16,816 nt of DNA, from the NCBI GenBank assembly GCA_934254925.1, contig CAKQMD010000029.1, forward strand, positions 1 through 16,816, written 5' to 3'. Positions 6,145-13,810 of this stretch are shown here, in pieces; positions within the stretch are counted from its first letter, which is position 1, and each line of letters begins with the position of its first letter. This DNA is from an uncultured Alphaproteobacteria bacterium. GTDB lineage: Bacteria > Pseudomonadota > Alphaproteobacteria > RF32 > CAG-239. The position numbers were made by a program, and so were the translations under genes. The notes under the pieces were generated by a model. It had not been told where the DNA came from and searched no databases. It saw nothing but the letters and a program-made list of their open reading frames with translations.

Positions 6145-7209
6145 ATGGTTTCTCATAAAAAAGTTAATCGCAACTGGATGTTCTGGCTGTCTTTATTCGC
6201 GGTTTTTTGTTTTGCGGTTTATGTCTTGCGTTCGGTTTTGCTGCCCTTTGTGGCCGGTATTATCATCGGTTACCTTTTGGATCCGTTCACTTCCAAATTT
6301 GAAAAGGCCGGAATGAGCCGGACATTGGCTACAATCTTGGTTTTGTTTCTGGTGGTGATCTTTTTGGTGCCGGCTTTGTTGCTGCTGATCGGGATTATCG
6401 ACGAGCAACTGGGGCAGTTTATTACGGCTGTTCCGGGATATCTGAGCGCGCTTCTTAGGAAGGTCGAGCCGGTGTTTAAGGAACTGCAGGAGCGCTTTCC
6501 CGGTTTGGAAGCCGACAAGATCCGAGACTATATCCGCGAAAACATGGCAAACGGCCTGAAGTTGTTCGGCGGCGTGTTGCGGAGCGTGATTACCAGCGGT
6601 TTTGCCTTGTTTAACCTGTTGTCGTTGTTGTTGATTACGCCGGTGGTTGCCTTCTATATGTTGCGTGACTGGGACAGCTTTATTGAAAAGGTGGACAGTC
6701 TGTTGCCGCAACAATATAAAGAATCAATCGAAGAACAGGCGCGGGAGATCAATCGGACCATGGCCGGCTTTATTCGCGGTCAGCTGAGCGTTTGCGTGTT
6801 GCTTGGGTTGTTTTATTCCGTCGGGTTGTATCTGGTTGGGTTGGATCTCGGCGTTTTGGTCGGATTTATGGCCGGTCTGATCTCATTTATTCCTTACGTC
6901 GGAACGATCTCGGGCTTTGTGGTCAGTTTGGGGATTGCCTTTGCACAGTTTGACAGCATGATGCCGGTGCTGCAGGTTGTGGGGGTTTTTGTGGTCGGAC
7001 AGTTTCTGGAAGGAAACTTCCTGACGCCGAAACTGGTCGGGGAATCGGTAGGCTTGCATCCGGTTTGGGTTATGTTTGCTTTGTTGGCCGGCGGCGTTTT
7101 GCTGGGGTTCCTCGGGTTGATGATTGCTGTGCCGGTGGCGGCAATTATCGGCGTTTTGCTGCGCCATGCGATTGAAAATTATAAAAAATCTTCCTTATAT
7201 CTGGATTGA
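6145..7209 (+). CDS. AI-2E family (PerM/YdiK-like) membrane transporter
   Basis: This 354-residue polytopic inner-membrane protein has about eight hydrophobic segments. Two are near the N-terminus (residues about 12-45), one at about 58-82, then an amphipathic, charged insert (about 95-135), with the remaining helices C-terminal. Family hallmarks are LPFVAGIIIGYLLDP near the N-terminus, PVVAFYMLRDWD mid-protein, the GLISFIPYVGTISG segment, and QFLEGNFLTPKLVG followed by GLHPVWVMFALLAGG. Family members have been linked to autoinducer-2 export or ion antiport; the true substrate cannot be read from the sequence. The start follows GGGAGAG ten bases upstream. It is the last gene of the ndk operon and is followed at once by a strong terminator. 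Confidence 0.88.
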   Translation: MVSHKKVNRNWMFWLSLFAVFCFAVYVLRSVLLPFVAGIIIGYLLDPFTSKFEKAGMSRTLATILVLFLVVIFLVPALLLLIGIIDEQLGQFITAVPGYLSALLRKVEPVFKELQERFPGLEADKIRDYIRENMANGLKLFGGVLRSVITSGFALFNLLSLLLITPVVAFYMLRDWDSFIEKVDSLLPQQYKESIEEQAREINRTMAGFIRGQLSVCVLLGLFYSVGLYLVGLDLGVLVGFMAGLISFIPYVGTISGFVVSLGIAFAQFDSMMPVLQVVGVFVVGQFLEGNFLTPKLVGESVGLHPVWVMFALLAGGVLLGFLGLMIAVPVAAIIGVLLRHAIENYKKSSLYLD

Positions 7210-7212
7210 TCG

Positions 7213-7242
7213 AAAACCCCGCAGTTATCGGCGGGGTTTTTT
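7213..7242 (+). terminator. Intrinsic terminator after the AI-2E permease
   Basis: AAAACCCCGC (7213-7222) pairs with GCGGGGTTTT (7231-7240) around an 8-base loop, followed by more Ts. It begins 4 bases past the stop codon and separates this operon from the mraY cluster, so the dcw genes must have their own promoter in 7243-7338. Confidence 0.93.
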
Positions 7243-7277
7243 ACCTCCGGAAAATATTTTTGCCGCAGCGGCTGATC

Positions 7278-7292
7278 TTAAGGTTTATTTTA
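7278..7292 (+). promoter_or_regulatory. Weak CtrA-like site upstream of mraY
   Basis: TTAA, seven bases, then TTTA (one mismatch from TTAA-N7-TTAA) lies 47 bases before the mraY start codon, in the only intergenic space that can hold the cluster promoter. No strong -35/-10 pair is visible here. One mismatch in an AT-rich stretch is weak evidence. Confidence 0.22.
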
Positions 7293-7338
7293 GATTTGCC
7301 GGAATAAAATAAAGCTAACTGTAACTTTGAGGTGTGGG

Positions 7339-8397
7339 ATGCTTTATTATCTTTGGGAAAATTCAATCTCCTTGCCGTATCGCGCTTTTGCGGCTTTTGC
7401 CGTTGCTTTGCTGCTGGCTTTGGCTTTCGGTAACCGCTTGATTGCCGTTTTGAAAGAACATCAGGCCAAAGGCCAGCCAATTCGGTTGGACGGTCCGCAA
7501 AGCCATCTGCTGACCAAGCAAGGAACGCCGACAATGGGAGGGTTGTTGATTTTGGGCAGCGCCATTGCGGCCATGTTGCTGTGTTGCCGACTGACGAATC
7601 CTTTTGTGTGGATTGCGATTTTGGTGTTGGTGGTTTATGGGGTGACCGGTTTTGTGGACGATTATGTTAAAGTGACCAAACAGACGGCGAATGCTATGAC
7701 GGCTAAGACCAAGCTGGTTTTGCAGTTTTCGACAGCTTTGATCGCTGTCTTGGTAATTACTTATATGACGCCGGAGGCGGATCGCTATTTGTTGACTTTT
7801 CCTTATTTTAAACAATTGGCGCTGAATTTGTGGTTGTTTTATGTGCCTTTTGCCATGGTGGTGATTGCCGGGGCTTCCAATGCCGTGAATTTGAGCGACG
7901 GATTAGACGGGCTAGCTGCCGGGCTGTTGATGGCGGCTTTTGGCGTTTTTACCGTCGTGGCTTTGGTCTGCGGAACAGAGATCAGCGCTTATTTTTACAT
8001 TATGCCGTTGGCGAATGCCGGAGAAGTGGCGGTGGTTTGCGCTGCGGTGATCGGCGGCTGCATGGGATTTTTATGGTTTAATGCTCCGAAAGCCAAAGTC
8101 TTTATGGGCGATACCGGATCTTTGGCACTTGGCGCTTTGCTCGGTACCGTGGCGGTGATGACCAAACATGAAATTCTGTTGGCCGTCGTCGGCGGAATTT
8201 TTGTTTTGGAAGCCGTTTCGGTGATGATTCAGGTTTTTTATTATCGTCACAGCGGCGGAAAACGCTTTTTTAAGATGGCGCCGATTCATCATCATTTTGA
8301 ACAATGCGGTTGGTCGGAAACGACAGTGGTTATTCGCTTTTGGATTATTGCGGCAGTTTTAGCCCTGGTCGGCTTATTGTCGCTGACGGTGAGGTAG
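7339..8397 (+). CDS. mraY: Phospho-N-acetylmuramoyl-pentapeptide transferase
   Basis: Inner-membrane enzyme that joins UDP-MurNAc-pentapeptide to undecaprenyl phosphate, giving lipid I. The protein has 352 residues and about ten membrane helices. Motifs are QPIRLDGPQSHLLTKQGTPTMGG at 46-68 (only the PTMGG part is family-invariant), VDDYVK with D107 and D108, NAVNLSDGLDG at 181-191 with D187, MGDTGSLALG with D258, and PIHHHFE with the HHH at 317-319: all the Mg-binding and catalytic positions. I choose the ATG at 7339, which has GAGG at 7329-7332. A longer version from a TTG at 7327 would bury that ribosome site and add four unconserved residues. ftsW follows after 7 bases with no murD between. 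Confidence 0.97.
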   Translation: MLYYLWENSISLPYRAFAAFAVALLLALAFGNRLIAVLKEHQAKGQPIRLDGPQSHLLTKQGTPTMGGLLILGSAIAAMLLCCRLTNPFVWIAILVLVVYGVTGFVDDYVKVTKQTANAMTAKTKLVLQFSTALIAVLVITYMTPEADRYLLTFPYFKQLALNLWLFYVPFAMVVIAGASNAVNLSDGLDGLAAGLLMAAFGVFTVVALVCGTEISAYFYIMPLANAGEVAVVCAAVIGGCMGFLWFNAPKAKVFMGDTGSLALGALLGTVAVMTKHEILLAVVGGIFVLEAVSVMIQVFYYRHSGGKRFFKMAPIHHHFEQCGWSETTVVIRFWIIAAVLALVGLLSLTVR

Positions 8398-8404
8398 GAA
8401 ACTG

Positions 8405-9538
8405 ATGGGGACTTTTTCACGACATAGCCGCAGCATTATTGCCAACTGGTGGTGGACGGTGGACAAAGTCCTGCTGACGTTGATTGCCCTGCTGATCATT
8501 ATCGGCATTTTTCTGAATTTTTCGGCCAGTCCGGCGGTGGCCAACCGCATCGGTTTCGGCAGTTTCCACTTTATCAAGCGGCAGCTGGTGTTTTTGCCTT
8601 TGGCCGTGGGTCTGATGTTGTTTTTATCAATGCAGAATCTTAAGACGATCCGCCGGACCGCCATTGTCGGTTATGTTCTGACCGTGGGTTTGATGATTTT
8701 GACCTTGTTTTGGGGCGAAGAGACCAAGGGTGCTTCGCGTTGGATCCGTCTCGGCGGCTTTTCCCTGCAGCCTTCCGAATTCATTAAGCCGTGCTTTGCC
8801 GTTGTGGCGGCCTGGTTGTTTGAGGGACAAAAAAAATATCAGGATTTTCCGGGCAATTTGCTGTCCGTCGGCTTGTTTTTGTTTACTGCCGCCTTGTTGA
8901 TTGCACAGCCGGATTTCGGCATGACGGTTGTGGTGACGCTGATTTGGGGATTCCAGTTCTTTTTGGCCGGACTGCCGTTGTTGTGGGTCGGGATTTTTGG
9001 GATCGGTGCGGTTATTATGGGAATCGGGGCTTATTGGATGCTGCCACACGTGCAGGTGCGTTTTCAGCAGTTTTTGGATTCCGAAAACAACCTCAGTTAT
9101 CAAGTGAAAAAATCCCTTGAGGCTTTTCAGAGCGGCCATTGGTTTGGGCGCGGTCCCGGCGAAGGTATCGTCAAAAACCATATTCCCGATGCGCATACGG
9201 ATTTTATTTTTGCGGTAGCGGCGGAAGAATACGGCTTGTTTTTATGCCTATTTATTGTGGGCGTTTATGCCGCCATTGTGATTCGGGCGATGATGATCTC
9301 TTTGAAAGACAACAATTTGTTTATTATTTTGTCGGCGGCGGCTTTGTCGGCTTCTTTCGGCTTGCAGGCGATCATTAATATGGCTTCGACTCTGCATTTG
9401 ATGCCGACCAAAGGAATGACGCTGCCTTTTGTTTCTTACGGCGGGTCTTCTCTTTTGGCTACGGCGCTGGGGATGGGGATGCTGCTGGCGATTACGCGCA
9501 AAAACGTGCATGCGGAGGATAAAGATGAAACGGACTAG
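8405..9538 (+). CDS. ftsW: SEDS peptidoglycan glycosyltransferase FtsW
   Basis: Polytopic SEDS protein that polymerises lipid II at the septum together with FtsI. The 377 residues include about ten membrane helices. Diagnostic segments are GASRWIRLGGFSLQPSEFIK at 109-128, ENNLSYQVKKSLEAFQSG at 227-244, GRGPGEGIVKNHIPDAHTDF at 248-267 containing the conserved acidic loop residues D262 and D266, and LPFVSYGGSSLLATALGMG at 340-358. The long extracytoplasmic loop between about 210 and 270 matches the family. A GGTAGGAA site precedes the ATG at 8405. Its 3' end overlaps murG by 14 bases, typical of translational coupling. FtsW rather than RodA is favoured by the division-cluster context. Confidence 0.95.
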   Translation: MGTFSRHSRSIIANWWWTVDKVLLTLIALLIIIGIFLNFSASPAVANRIGFGSFHFIKRQLVFLPLAVGLMLFLSMQNLKTIRRTAIVGYVLTVGLMILTLFWGEETKGASRWIRLGGFSLQPSEFIKPCFAVVAAWLFEGQKKYQDFPGNLLSVGLFLFTAALLIAQPDFGMTVVVTLIWGFQFFLAGLPLLWVGIFGIGAVIMGIGAYWMLPHVQVRFQQFLDSENNLSYQVKKSLEAFQSGHWFGRGPGEGIVKNHIPDAHTDFIFAVAAEEYGLFLCLFIVGVYAAIVIRAMMISLKDNNLFIILSAAALSASFGLQAIINMASTLHLMPTKGMTLPFVSYGGSSLLATALGMGMLLAITRKNVHAEDKDETD

Positions 9539-10637
9539 AAAAAAACAGCAGCCTTTGATTATTCTGGCGGCGGGAGGAACCGGCGGCCATGTTTATCCGG
9601 CCGAAGCACTGGCGGAGGAATTGGAAAAACGCGGTTATCGTTTGGCGTTGATTACCGACAGCCGCGGAAAAGACAATTATCGGGGCAAGCTCGGGGAGAT
9701 TCCCAATATTTCGGTTTGGTCCGGCGCTTTGGTGGGGAAATCCAAATGGTTTAAACTTAAAAGCTTGTTCAAGACGGCGGTCGGCGTTTTGCAGGCCGGG
9801 TGGATTTTGTGGCGCAAAAAGCCGGTTTGCGTTGTCGGTTTTGGCGGCTATGCTTCTTTTCCGACGGCAATGGCTGCCATTTTGCTTGGAATCGACTTGG
9901 TGATTCACGAACAAAATTCGGTTATGAGCCGAACGAATCGTTTCTTGAGCAAATATGCCAGTCTGATTGCCCAAAGTTTCCGAAAAGTGAAATATACGCC
10001 TGCGGGTGTTAAAACCGTTTTGACGGGGATGCCGGTTCGCGGCGCGATCGTTGAGGCCGGACAACGCTCTTATCAGGGAGACGGTGAAGAATTTTGCCTG
10101 TTGGTTTTGGGGGGATCACAGGGGGCGAAAATTTTCAGCGAGGTCGTTCCCGAAGCGGTAAAAAGTTTGGACCCGACTTTAAGAAAACGCCTTAAGATCG
10201 TGCAGCAGTGCCGAAAAGACGACGTCGAACTTGTCAGAAAAGCCTATGACGGCAGTGACTGCGTTTGTGAAGTGGCGCATTTTTATGACAATATGCCGAC
10301 GCTTTATGCCAATTCGCAGTTGATTATTTCTCGGGCGGGGGCGTCTTCGGTTTCGGAAATCGCCGTGACGGGGTTGCCGTCGATTTTGGTTCCGTTGCCG
10401 ACGGCGGCGGACGATCACCAAAGCGGAAATGCCCGAGAGATTGCGGAAGCCGGTGCCGGTTTGGTGATTAAACAAAAAGATTTTACGGTTGAAAAACTTA
10501 AGAATATTCTGGAAGAGCTGACGGCTAACCCGATAAAATTGCAAAAAATGTCGGTCGGCGCCCGAAGAATCGGAATTGCAGACGCGGCTTCTCGGCTGGC
10601 GGATGCGATTGAGAAAGAAATTGTCAGAAAACGTTAG
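9525..10637 (+). CDS. murG: UDP-GlcNAc:lipid I N-acetylglucosaminyltransferase
   Basis: GT28/GT-B enzyme on the cytoplasmic face of the membrane that adds GlcNAc to lipid I, making lipid II. From the ATG at 9525 it is 370 residues. Motifs are GGTGGHVYPAEALA from residue 17 (lipid I side), VGFGGYASFP at 104-113, HEQNSVMSRTNR at 128-139 (usually HEQNAVPGRANR), LGGSQGA at 195-201, and the UDP-GlcNAc pocket RAGASSVSE at 270-278 followed by PLPTAADDHQ with DDHQ at 296-299. The start is fixed by GGAGG at 9514-9518, six bases upstream. An in-frame open stretch back to 9429 lies inside ftsW and encodes a Trp/Arg-rich out-of-frame peptide. murB follows 12 bases later; the usual murC between them is missing. 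Confidence 0.97.
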   Translation: MKRTRKKQQPLIILAAGGTGGHVYPAEALAEELEKRGYRLALITDSRGKDNYRGKLGEIPNISVWSGALVGKSKWFKLKSLFKTAVGVLQAGWILWRKKPVCVVGFGGYASFPTAMAAILLGIDLVIHEQNSVMSRTNRFLSKYASLIAQSFRKVKYTPAGVKTVLTGMPVRGAIVEAGQRSYQGDGEEFCLLVLGGSQGAKIFSEVVPEAVKSLDPTLRKRLKIVQQCRKDDVELVRKAYDGSDCVCEVAHFYDNMPTLYANSQLIISRAGASSVSEIAVTGLPSILVPLPTAADDHQSGNAREIAEAGAGLVIKQKDFTVEKLKNILEELTANPIKLQKMSVGARRIGIADAASRLADAIEKEIVRKR

Positions 10638-10649
10638 AGGAGAAAAGCC

Positions 10650-11573
10650 ATGTTTTGGTCAAAGTCGCCTGCGGATAAATTGTTGGAAATCTTACCGGTA
10701 GTTCGCGGTAAATATCAAAAAAACGTACCGATGTCCAAGCATACCTGGTTTGGCGTCGGAGGTCCGGCGGAGATTATGTTCAGTCCGGCGGATGAAGAGG
10801 ATTTGAGTTGGTTTTTGAAGCGTAAACCATATAATCTGCCGCTGACGGTGATCGGCGGCGGTTCCAACCTTTTGGTGCGGGACGGCGGCATTCCGGGAGT
10901 GGTTATCAAACTTGATGACAAATATTTCAGGCGTTATGAGGTCGGGGTTGACACGATCAAGTGTTATGCCGGCGTCAGAAATGTTGACTTGAAAAAACTG
11001 TTTATCGAACAGGGAATAGGAGGTTTGGAATTTTTGTGTTCCATTCCCGGCCATATCGGCGGCTCCATCAAGACCAATGCCGGCTGTTTCGGCAAAGAAG
11101 TGAAAGACGTGATTGCCAATGCAACGATTATTGACGGCAACGGCGAACAGAAAACAGTTTATCTGGATGATTTGAACTTGTCTTACCGCAGCAGCTTTTT
11201 TCCTGATGATTGGATTATTACGGCCATTACTTTTCGCATTGGTCACGACAGCCCTGAAAATGTTAAACGTATTCTTGACGAACACCGGGCTTATCGTTTG
11301 AAATCTCAGCCGATCAACGAAAGAACGGCGGGGTCGACTTTTAAGAATCCCGAGGGTCTGAAAGCCTGGGAACTGATCAAAAAATCGGGGGCAGACAAGC
11401 TGCATGTCAATGGGGCCAAGGTTTCGGAAAAGCATTGTAATTTTTTGATCAATACCGGCAAAGCCAGCGCGCATGACCTTGAAACGCTGGGCGAGACGAT
11501 TATTCAAACGGTGAAGGAGCAGACTTCCATTACTTTGGAATGGGAAGTCAAAAGGATGGGAATCCATAAGTAA
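10650..11573 (+). CDS. murB: UDP-N-acetylenolpyruvoylglucosamine reductase
   Basis: Cytoplasmic FAD enzyme that reduces UDP-GlcNAc-enolpyruvate with NADPH to UDP-MurNAc. The 307 residues match the compact MurB type. The FAD-binding PCMH-type motif IGGGSNLLVRDGG is at 68-80. IPGHIGGSIKTNAG at 132-145 replaces the common IPGTVGGAVxMNAG. YRSSFF is at 179-184, GSTFKNP at 228-234 holds the proton-donor Ser229, and WEVKRMG near the end provides the catalytic Glu299. A GAGGAG ribosome site lies 10 bases before the ATG. It sits directly between murG and ftsQ with 12- and 2-base gaps, where most relatives have murC before it and ddl after it. Confidence 0.96.
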   Translation: MFWSKSPADKLLEILPVVRGKYQKNVPMSKHTWFGVGGPAEIMFSPADEEDLSWFLKRKPYNLPLTVIGGGSNLLVRDGGIPGVVIKLDDKYFRRYEVGVDTIKCYAGVRNVDLKKLFIEQGIGGLEFLCSIPGHIGGSIKTNAGCFGKEVKDVIANATIIDGNGEQKTVYLDDLNLSYRSSFFPDDWIITAITFRIGHDSPENVKRILDEHRAYRLKSQPINERTAGSTFKNPEGLKAWELIKKSGADKLHVNGAKVSEKHCNFLINTGKASAHDLETLGETIIQTVKEQTSITLEWEVKRMGIHK

Positions 11574-11575
11574 AT

Positions 11576-12451
11576 ATGACGATTGAAGCGGCAAAATCTC
11601 CCGAAAGCAAGAGCCCGAACAACGCGGTGACCGATTTGCCGTGCGAATGGCCGTATCGGCTGTTGCTTAATATCGCGGTTTTGGGGATGACGGCGTTGAT
11701 TGCCGGTGTGATTGTGACGCTTAAAAATGATCTGGTGAACAAAAAGATTGAAGAGATCAAGGGCGATTTATATCATTATACGGCGGAGCATGGTTTGGGC
11801 ATTGACGACATTGTTCTCAGCGGCCGTGACAAAACGACCCGGGCGGAAGTCGTCGGCGCCGTCGGGCTGAAACGGGGCGACAATATTCTCGAAGCCGATA
11901 TTTTTGCCATAAAGCAGCGTCTTGAGGCCTTGCCTTGGGTGCGGCGGGCGGTGGTACGGCGAAGCTTTTTCCCCAATGTGATCCTAATTCGTTTGGAAGA
12001 AAAAGAGGTTAAGGCCATTTGGCAGATTAATGAGAAATTTTATCCGATAGACGGCGACGGAAAAGTGATTGCAGCGGATTTCCGAAGCCAGGAGCCTCTG
12101 CTGCTGATTGTGGGAGCCGGTGCGCCGGAAAAGGTGCGCGAGTTGATCAGTACCGTGCGGAAAAACGACGACGACTTTTATCATCGGATCAAGGTGGCCA
12201 ATTTTATTTCGCAACGGCGGTGGAATTTGATTTTGGACGATATTGAAAACGGAATCACCATTAAGCTGCCGGAGGACCATATTGAAGCGGCTTGGAAAAA
12301 ACTGTTAAAATTGAATCGGGAAAAAGGCCTTCTTAAACGTAAATTAACCATCATCGATTTAAGATTACCCGATAAGGTGATCGTTAAGCTTAAAAAAACG
12401 CCGGGGACTGTGCCGCCGGAGGCTGATCGCCAGAATCAACGCAATATGTAA
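11576..12451 (+). CDS. ftsQ: Cell division protein FtsQ
   Basis: Bitopic divisome protein that links the early ring to FtsL/FtsB. Of 291 residues, about 1-28 are a cytoplasmic tail, about 29-49 a single membrane helix (LLNIAVLGMTALIAG), and the rest periplasmic. A POTRA domain covers about 76-145: DDIVLSGRDKTTRAEVVGAV, then GDNILEADIFAIKQRLEALP-WVRRAVVRRSFPN-like with LEEKEVKAIWQ. This is followed by the FtsQ beta domain with FYPIDGDGKVI. The start codon is only 2 bases past the murB stop with a poor ribosome site (GGATGGGAA), suggesting coupling. Sequence alone is only moderately conserved in this family, but domain order plus position before ftsA makes the call secure. Confidence 0.92.
   Translation: MTIEAAKSPESKSPNNAVTDLPCEWPYRLLLNIAVLGMTALIAGVIVTLKNDLVNKKIEEIKGDLYHYTAEHGLGIDDIVLSGRDKTTRAEVVGAVGLKRGDNILEADIFAIKQRLEALPWVRRAVVRRSFFPNVILIRLEEKEVKAIWQINEKFYPIDGDGKVIAADFRSQEPLLLIVGAGAPEKVRELISTVRKNDDDFYHRIKVANFISQRRWNLILDDIENGITIKLPEDHIEAAWKKLLKLNREKGLLKRKLTIIDLRLPDKVIVKLKKTPGTVPPEADRQNQRNM
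12333..12347 (+). promoter_or_regulatory. Perfect CtrA-type site (TTAA-N7-TTAA) ahead of ftsA
   Basis: TTAA at 12333-12336 and TTAA at 12344-12347 are separated by exactly 7 bases, and the second runs on as TTAACCAT, the extended CtrA half-site. It lies in the 3' end of ftsQ, about 130 bases before the ftsA start codon. In Caulobacter CtrA controls ftsQ and ftsA transcription through such sites. A TTAAGCTTAA palindrome follows at 12384-12393. CtrA itself is not in this window, so regulation is inferred. Confidence 0.45.
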
Positions 12452-12478
12452 ATTCTGCGACAAGGGGGGGAAGCCAAA

Positions 12479-13732
12479 TTGACACATTCTTTTAATCGAC
12501 TGACGCCGATTGCGGCTTTGGACATCGGTTCGTCCAAGGTTTCTTGCGTAATTGCCAAAATCAGCCGGGATAAGCGAATCAATGTGGTCGGTTATGGGTA
12601 TAACGCTTCCAAAGGAATCAAAAACGGTATTGTCACCGACATTAACCAGGCAACGCTTTCGGTTTGTAATGCCGTCGAAGCCGCCGAACAAATGGCCAAC
12701 GAGCGGATTGACCGGGTGATTGTGAATATTTCCGGCGACAAAATCCGCAGCGTTATCCGCGATGCGACGATTTCCGTCAACAAAAACCGGCCGGTCAACG
12801 AGAGCGATATTAACAAAGTCATTGAAAAAGGGATCAATAAAATCAACGTTGAAGGCAATGAGCTGATTCACTGCCTACCGACCAATTATCGTCTGGATTT
12901 GGGTGAAGAAATCAAGGATCCTCGTAATATTTTCGGCGAAAGCCTGTCGGTGGATATTTTGCTTGGGTTGGTCCCGGACATTTTATACAAAAACCTGATG
13001 ACGGTTATTGAAAACGCGCATTTGGAAGTTGCGGGCAAGGCTTTTTCTTCTTACGCTTCCGGGTTGTCTTGTTTGGTTGATGACGAAAAGGAGCTGGGGG
13101 CCACGGTGATTGACATCGGCGGTGGAACGACCAGCATTGCCAGCTTTCGGCATGGGCATCCGATGTATTTTGCCTCGCTGCCGGTGGGCGGAAACAATGT
13201 GACAAACGACATCGCCATTGGGCTGACGACTTCCTTTGCGCATGCAGAACGGTTGAAAACTTTGCACGGTTGCGCTTTTTTGACCAGCCAAGACAAAAGC
13301 GAACTGATTAACGTTTATCCCGTCGGGGAAGAAGATGACAGTTCCATTAAACAAGTTCCCAAATCGGAGTTGATCAGCATTATTACGCCGCGTGTGGAAG
13401 AAATTTTTGAGCTGGTGAATCAAAAGCTGGCAGAGCAGGGGTTGAGCGACATTTCCAGCCACCGGGTGGTTTTGACCGGCGGCGGCAGCCAGCTCTCGGG
13501 AATCCGCGAAGTGGCTTCCATGGTGTTGGACAAGCAGGTGCGTTTGGGCAAACCCCGCAATATTTCAAACTTGCCGGACAATCTGTATAATCCGGGTTTT
13601 TCAACCTGCGTGGGGCTTTTGCTGTTTGCTCTCAATTATACCGAAAAGAAGCCGAATCGCATCATCAACAAGCCGGTGAACGCCGGCAGCGGTTGGGGAA
13701 AAATTTTAGGTTGGATTAAACAAAATTTTTAG
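12479..13732 (+). CDS. ftsA: Cell division protein FtsA
   Basis: Actin-fold ATPase that tethers FtsZ to the inner membrane. The 417 residues show phosphate-1 motif ALDIGSSK at 13-20, the 1C/SHS2 insert at about 83-180, phosphate-2 motif VIDIGGGTTSIASF at 210-223, adenosine motif VLTGGGSQLSGI at 331-342, and the C-terminal amphipathic membrane-targeting helix GWGKILGWIKQNF at 405-417. Translation starts at a TTG (12479), preceded by a seven-G run acting as ribosome site; no in-frame ATG nearby would preserve the conserved N-terminus. The TTG start may hold FtsA well below FtsZ levels. A CtrA-like site lies about 130 bases upstream. Confidence 0.97.
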   Translation: MTHSFNRLTPIAALDIGSSKVSCVIAKISRDKRINVVGYGYNASKGIKNGIVTDINQATLSVCNAVEAAEQMANERIDRVIVNISGDKIRSVIRDATISVNKNRPVNESDINKVIEKGINKINVEGNELIHCLPTNYRLDLGEEIKDPRNIFGESLSVDILLGLVPDILYKNLMTVIENAHLEVAGKAFSSYASGLSCLVDDEKELGATVIDIGGGTTSIASFRHGHPMYFASLPVGGNNVTNDIAIGLTTSFAHAERLKTLHGCAFLTSQDKSELINVYPVGEEDDSSIKQVPKSELISIITPRVEEIFELVNQKLAEQGLSDISSHRVVLTGGGSQLSGIREVASMVLDKQVRLGKPRNISNLPDNLYNPGFSTCVGLLLFALNYTEKKPNRIINKPVNAGSGWGKILGWIKQNF

Positions 13733-13755
13733 GCCTTGGTAACTAAAACTTAATT

Positions 13756-13781
13756 TATTGTCTGTAGGTTTAAAGACAATA
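13756..13781 (+). promoter_or_regulatory. Hairpin in the ftsA-ftsZ spacer
   Basis: TATTGTCT (13756-13763) pairs perfectly with AGACAATA (13774-13781) around a 10-base loop. A seven-T run follows at 13789-13795, just before the ftsZ ribosome site GGAG (13796-13799). The 7-base gap between stem and T-run makes it a poor terminator. It may be a leader structure, an operator, or an attenuator-like element for ftsZ. Confidence 0.35.
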
Positions 13782-13810
13782 GAAGGCGTTTTTTTGGAGT
13801 AAGAAATACA

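Noticed and set aside
7327..7338. Upstream TTG start for mraY
   Set aside because: It overlaps the GAGG ribosome site used by the ATG at 7339 and adds four residues not seen in MraY proteins.
9429..9524. N-terminal extension of murG
   Set aside because: It lies wholly inside ftsW and encodes a Trp/Arg/Cys-rich out-of-frame peptide; the ATG at 9525 has an ideal GGAGG.
10692..11594. 300-codon minus-strand frame across murB
   Set aside because: Shadow of murB, which has all its catalytic motifs on the plus strand; the composition is not protein-like.
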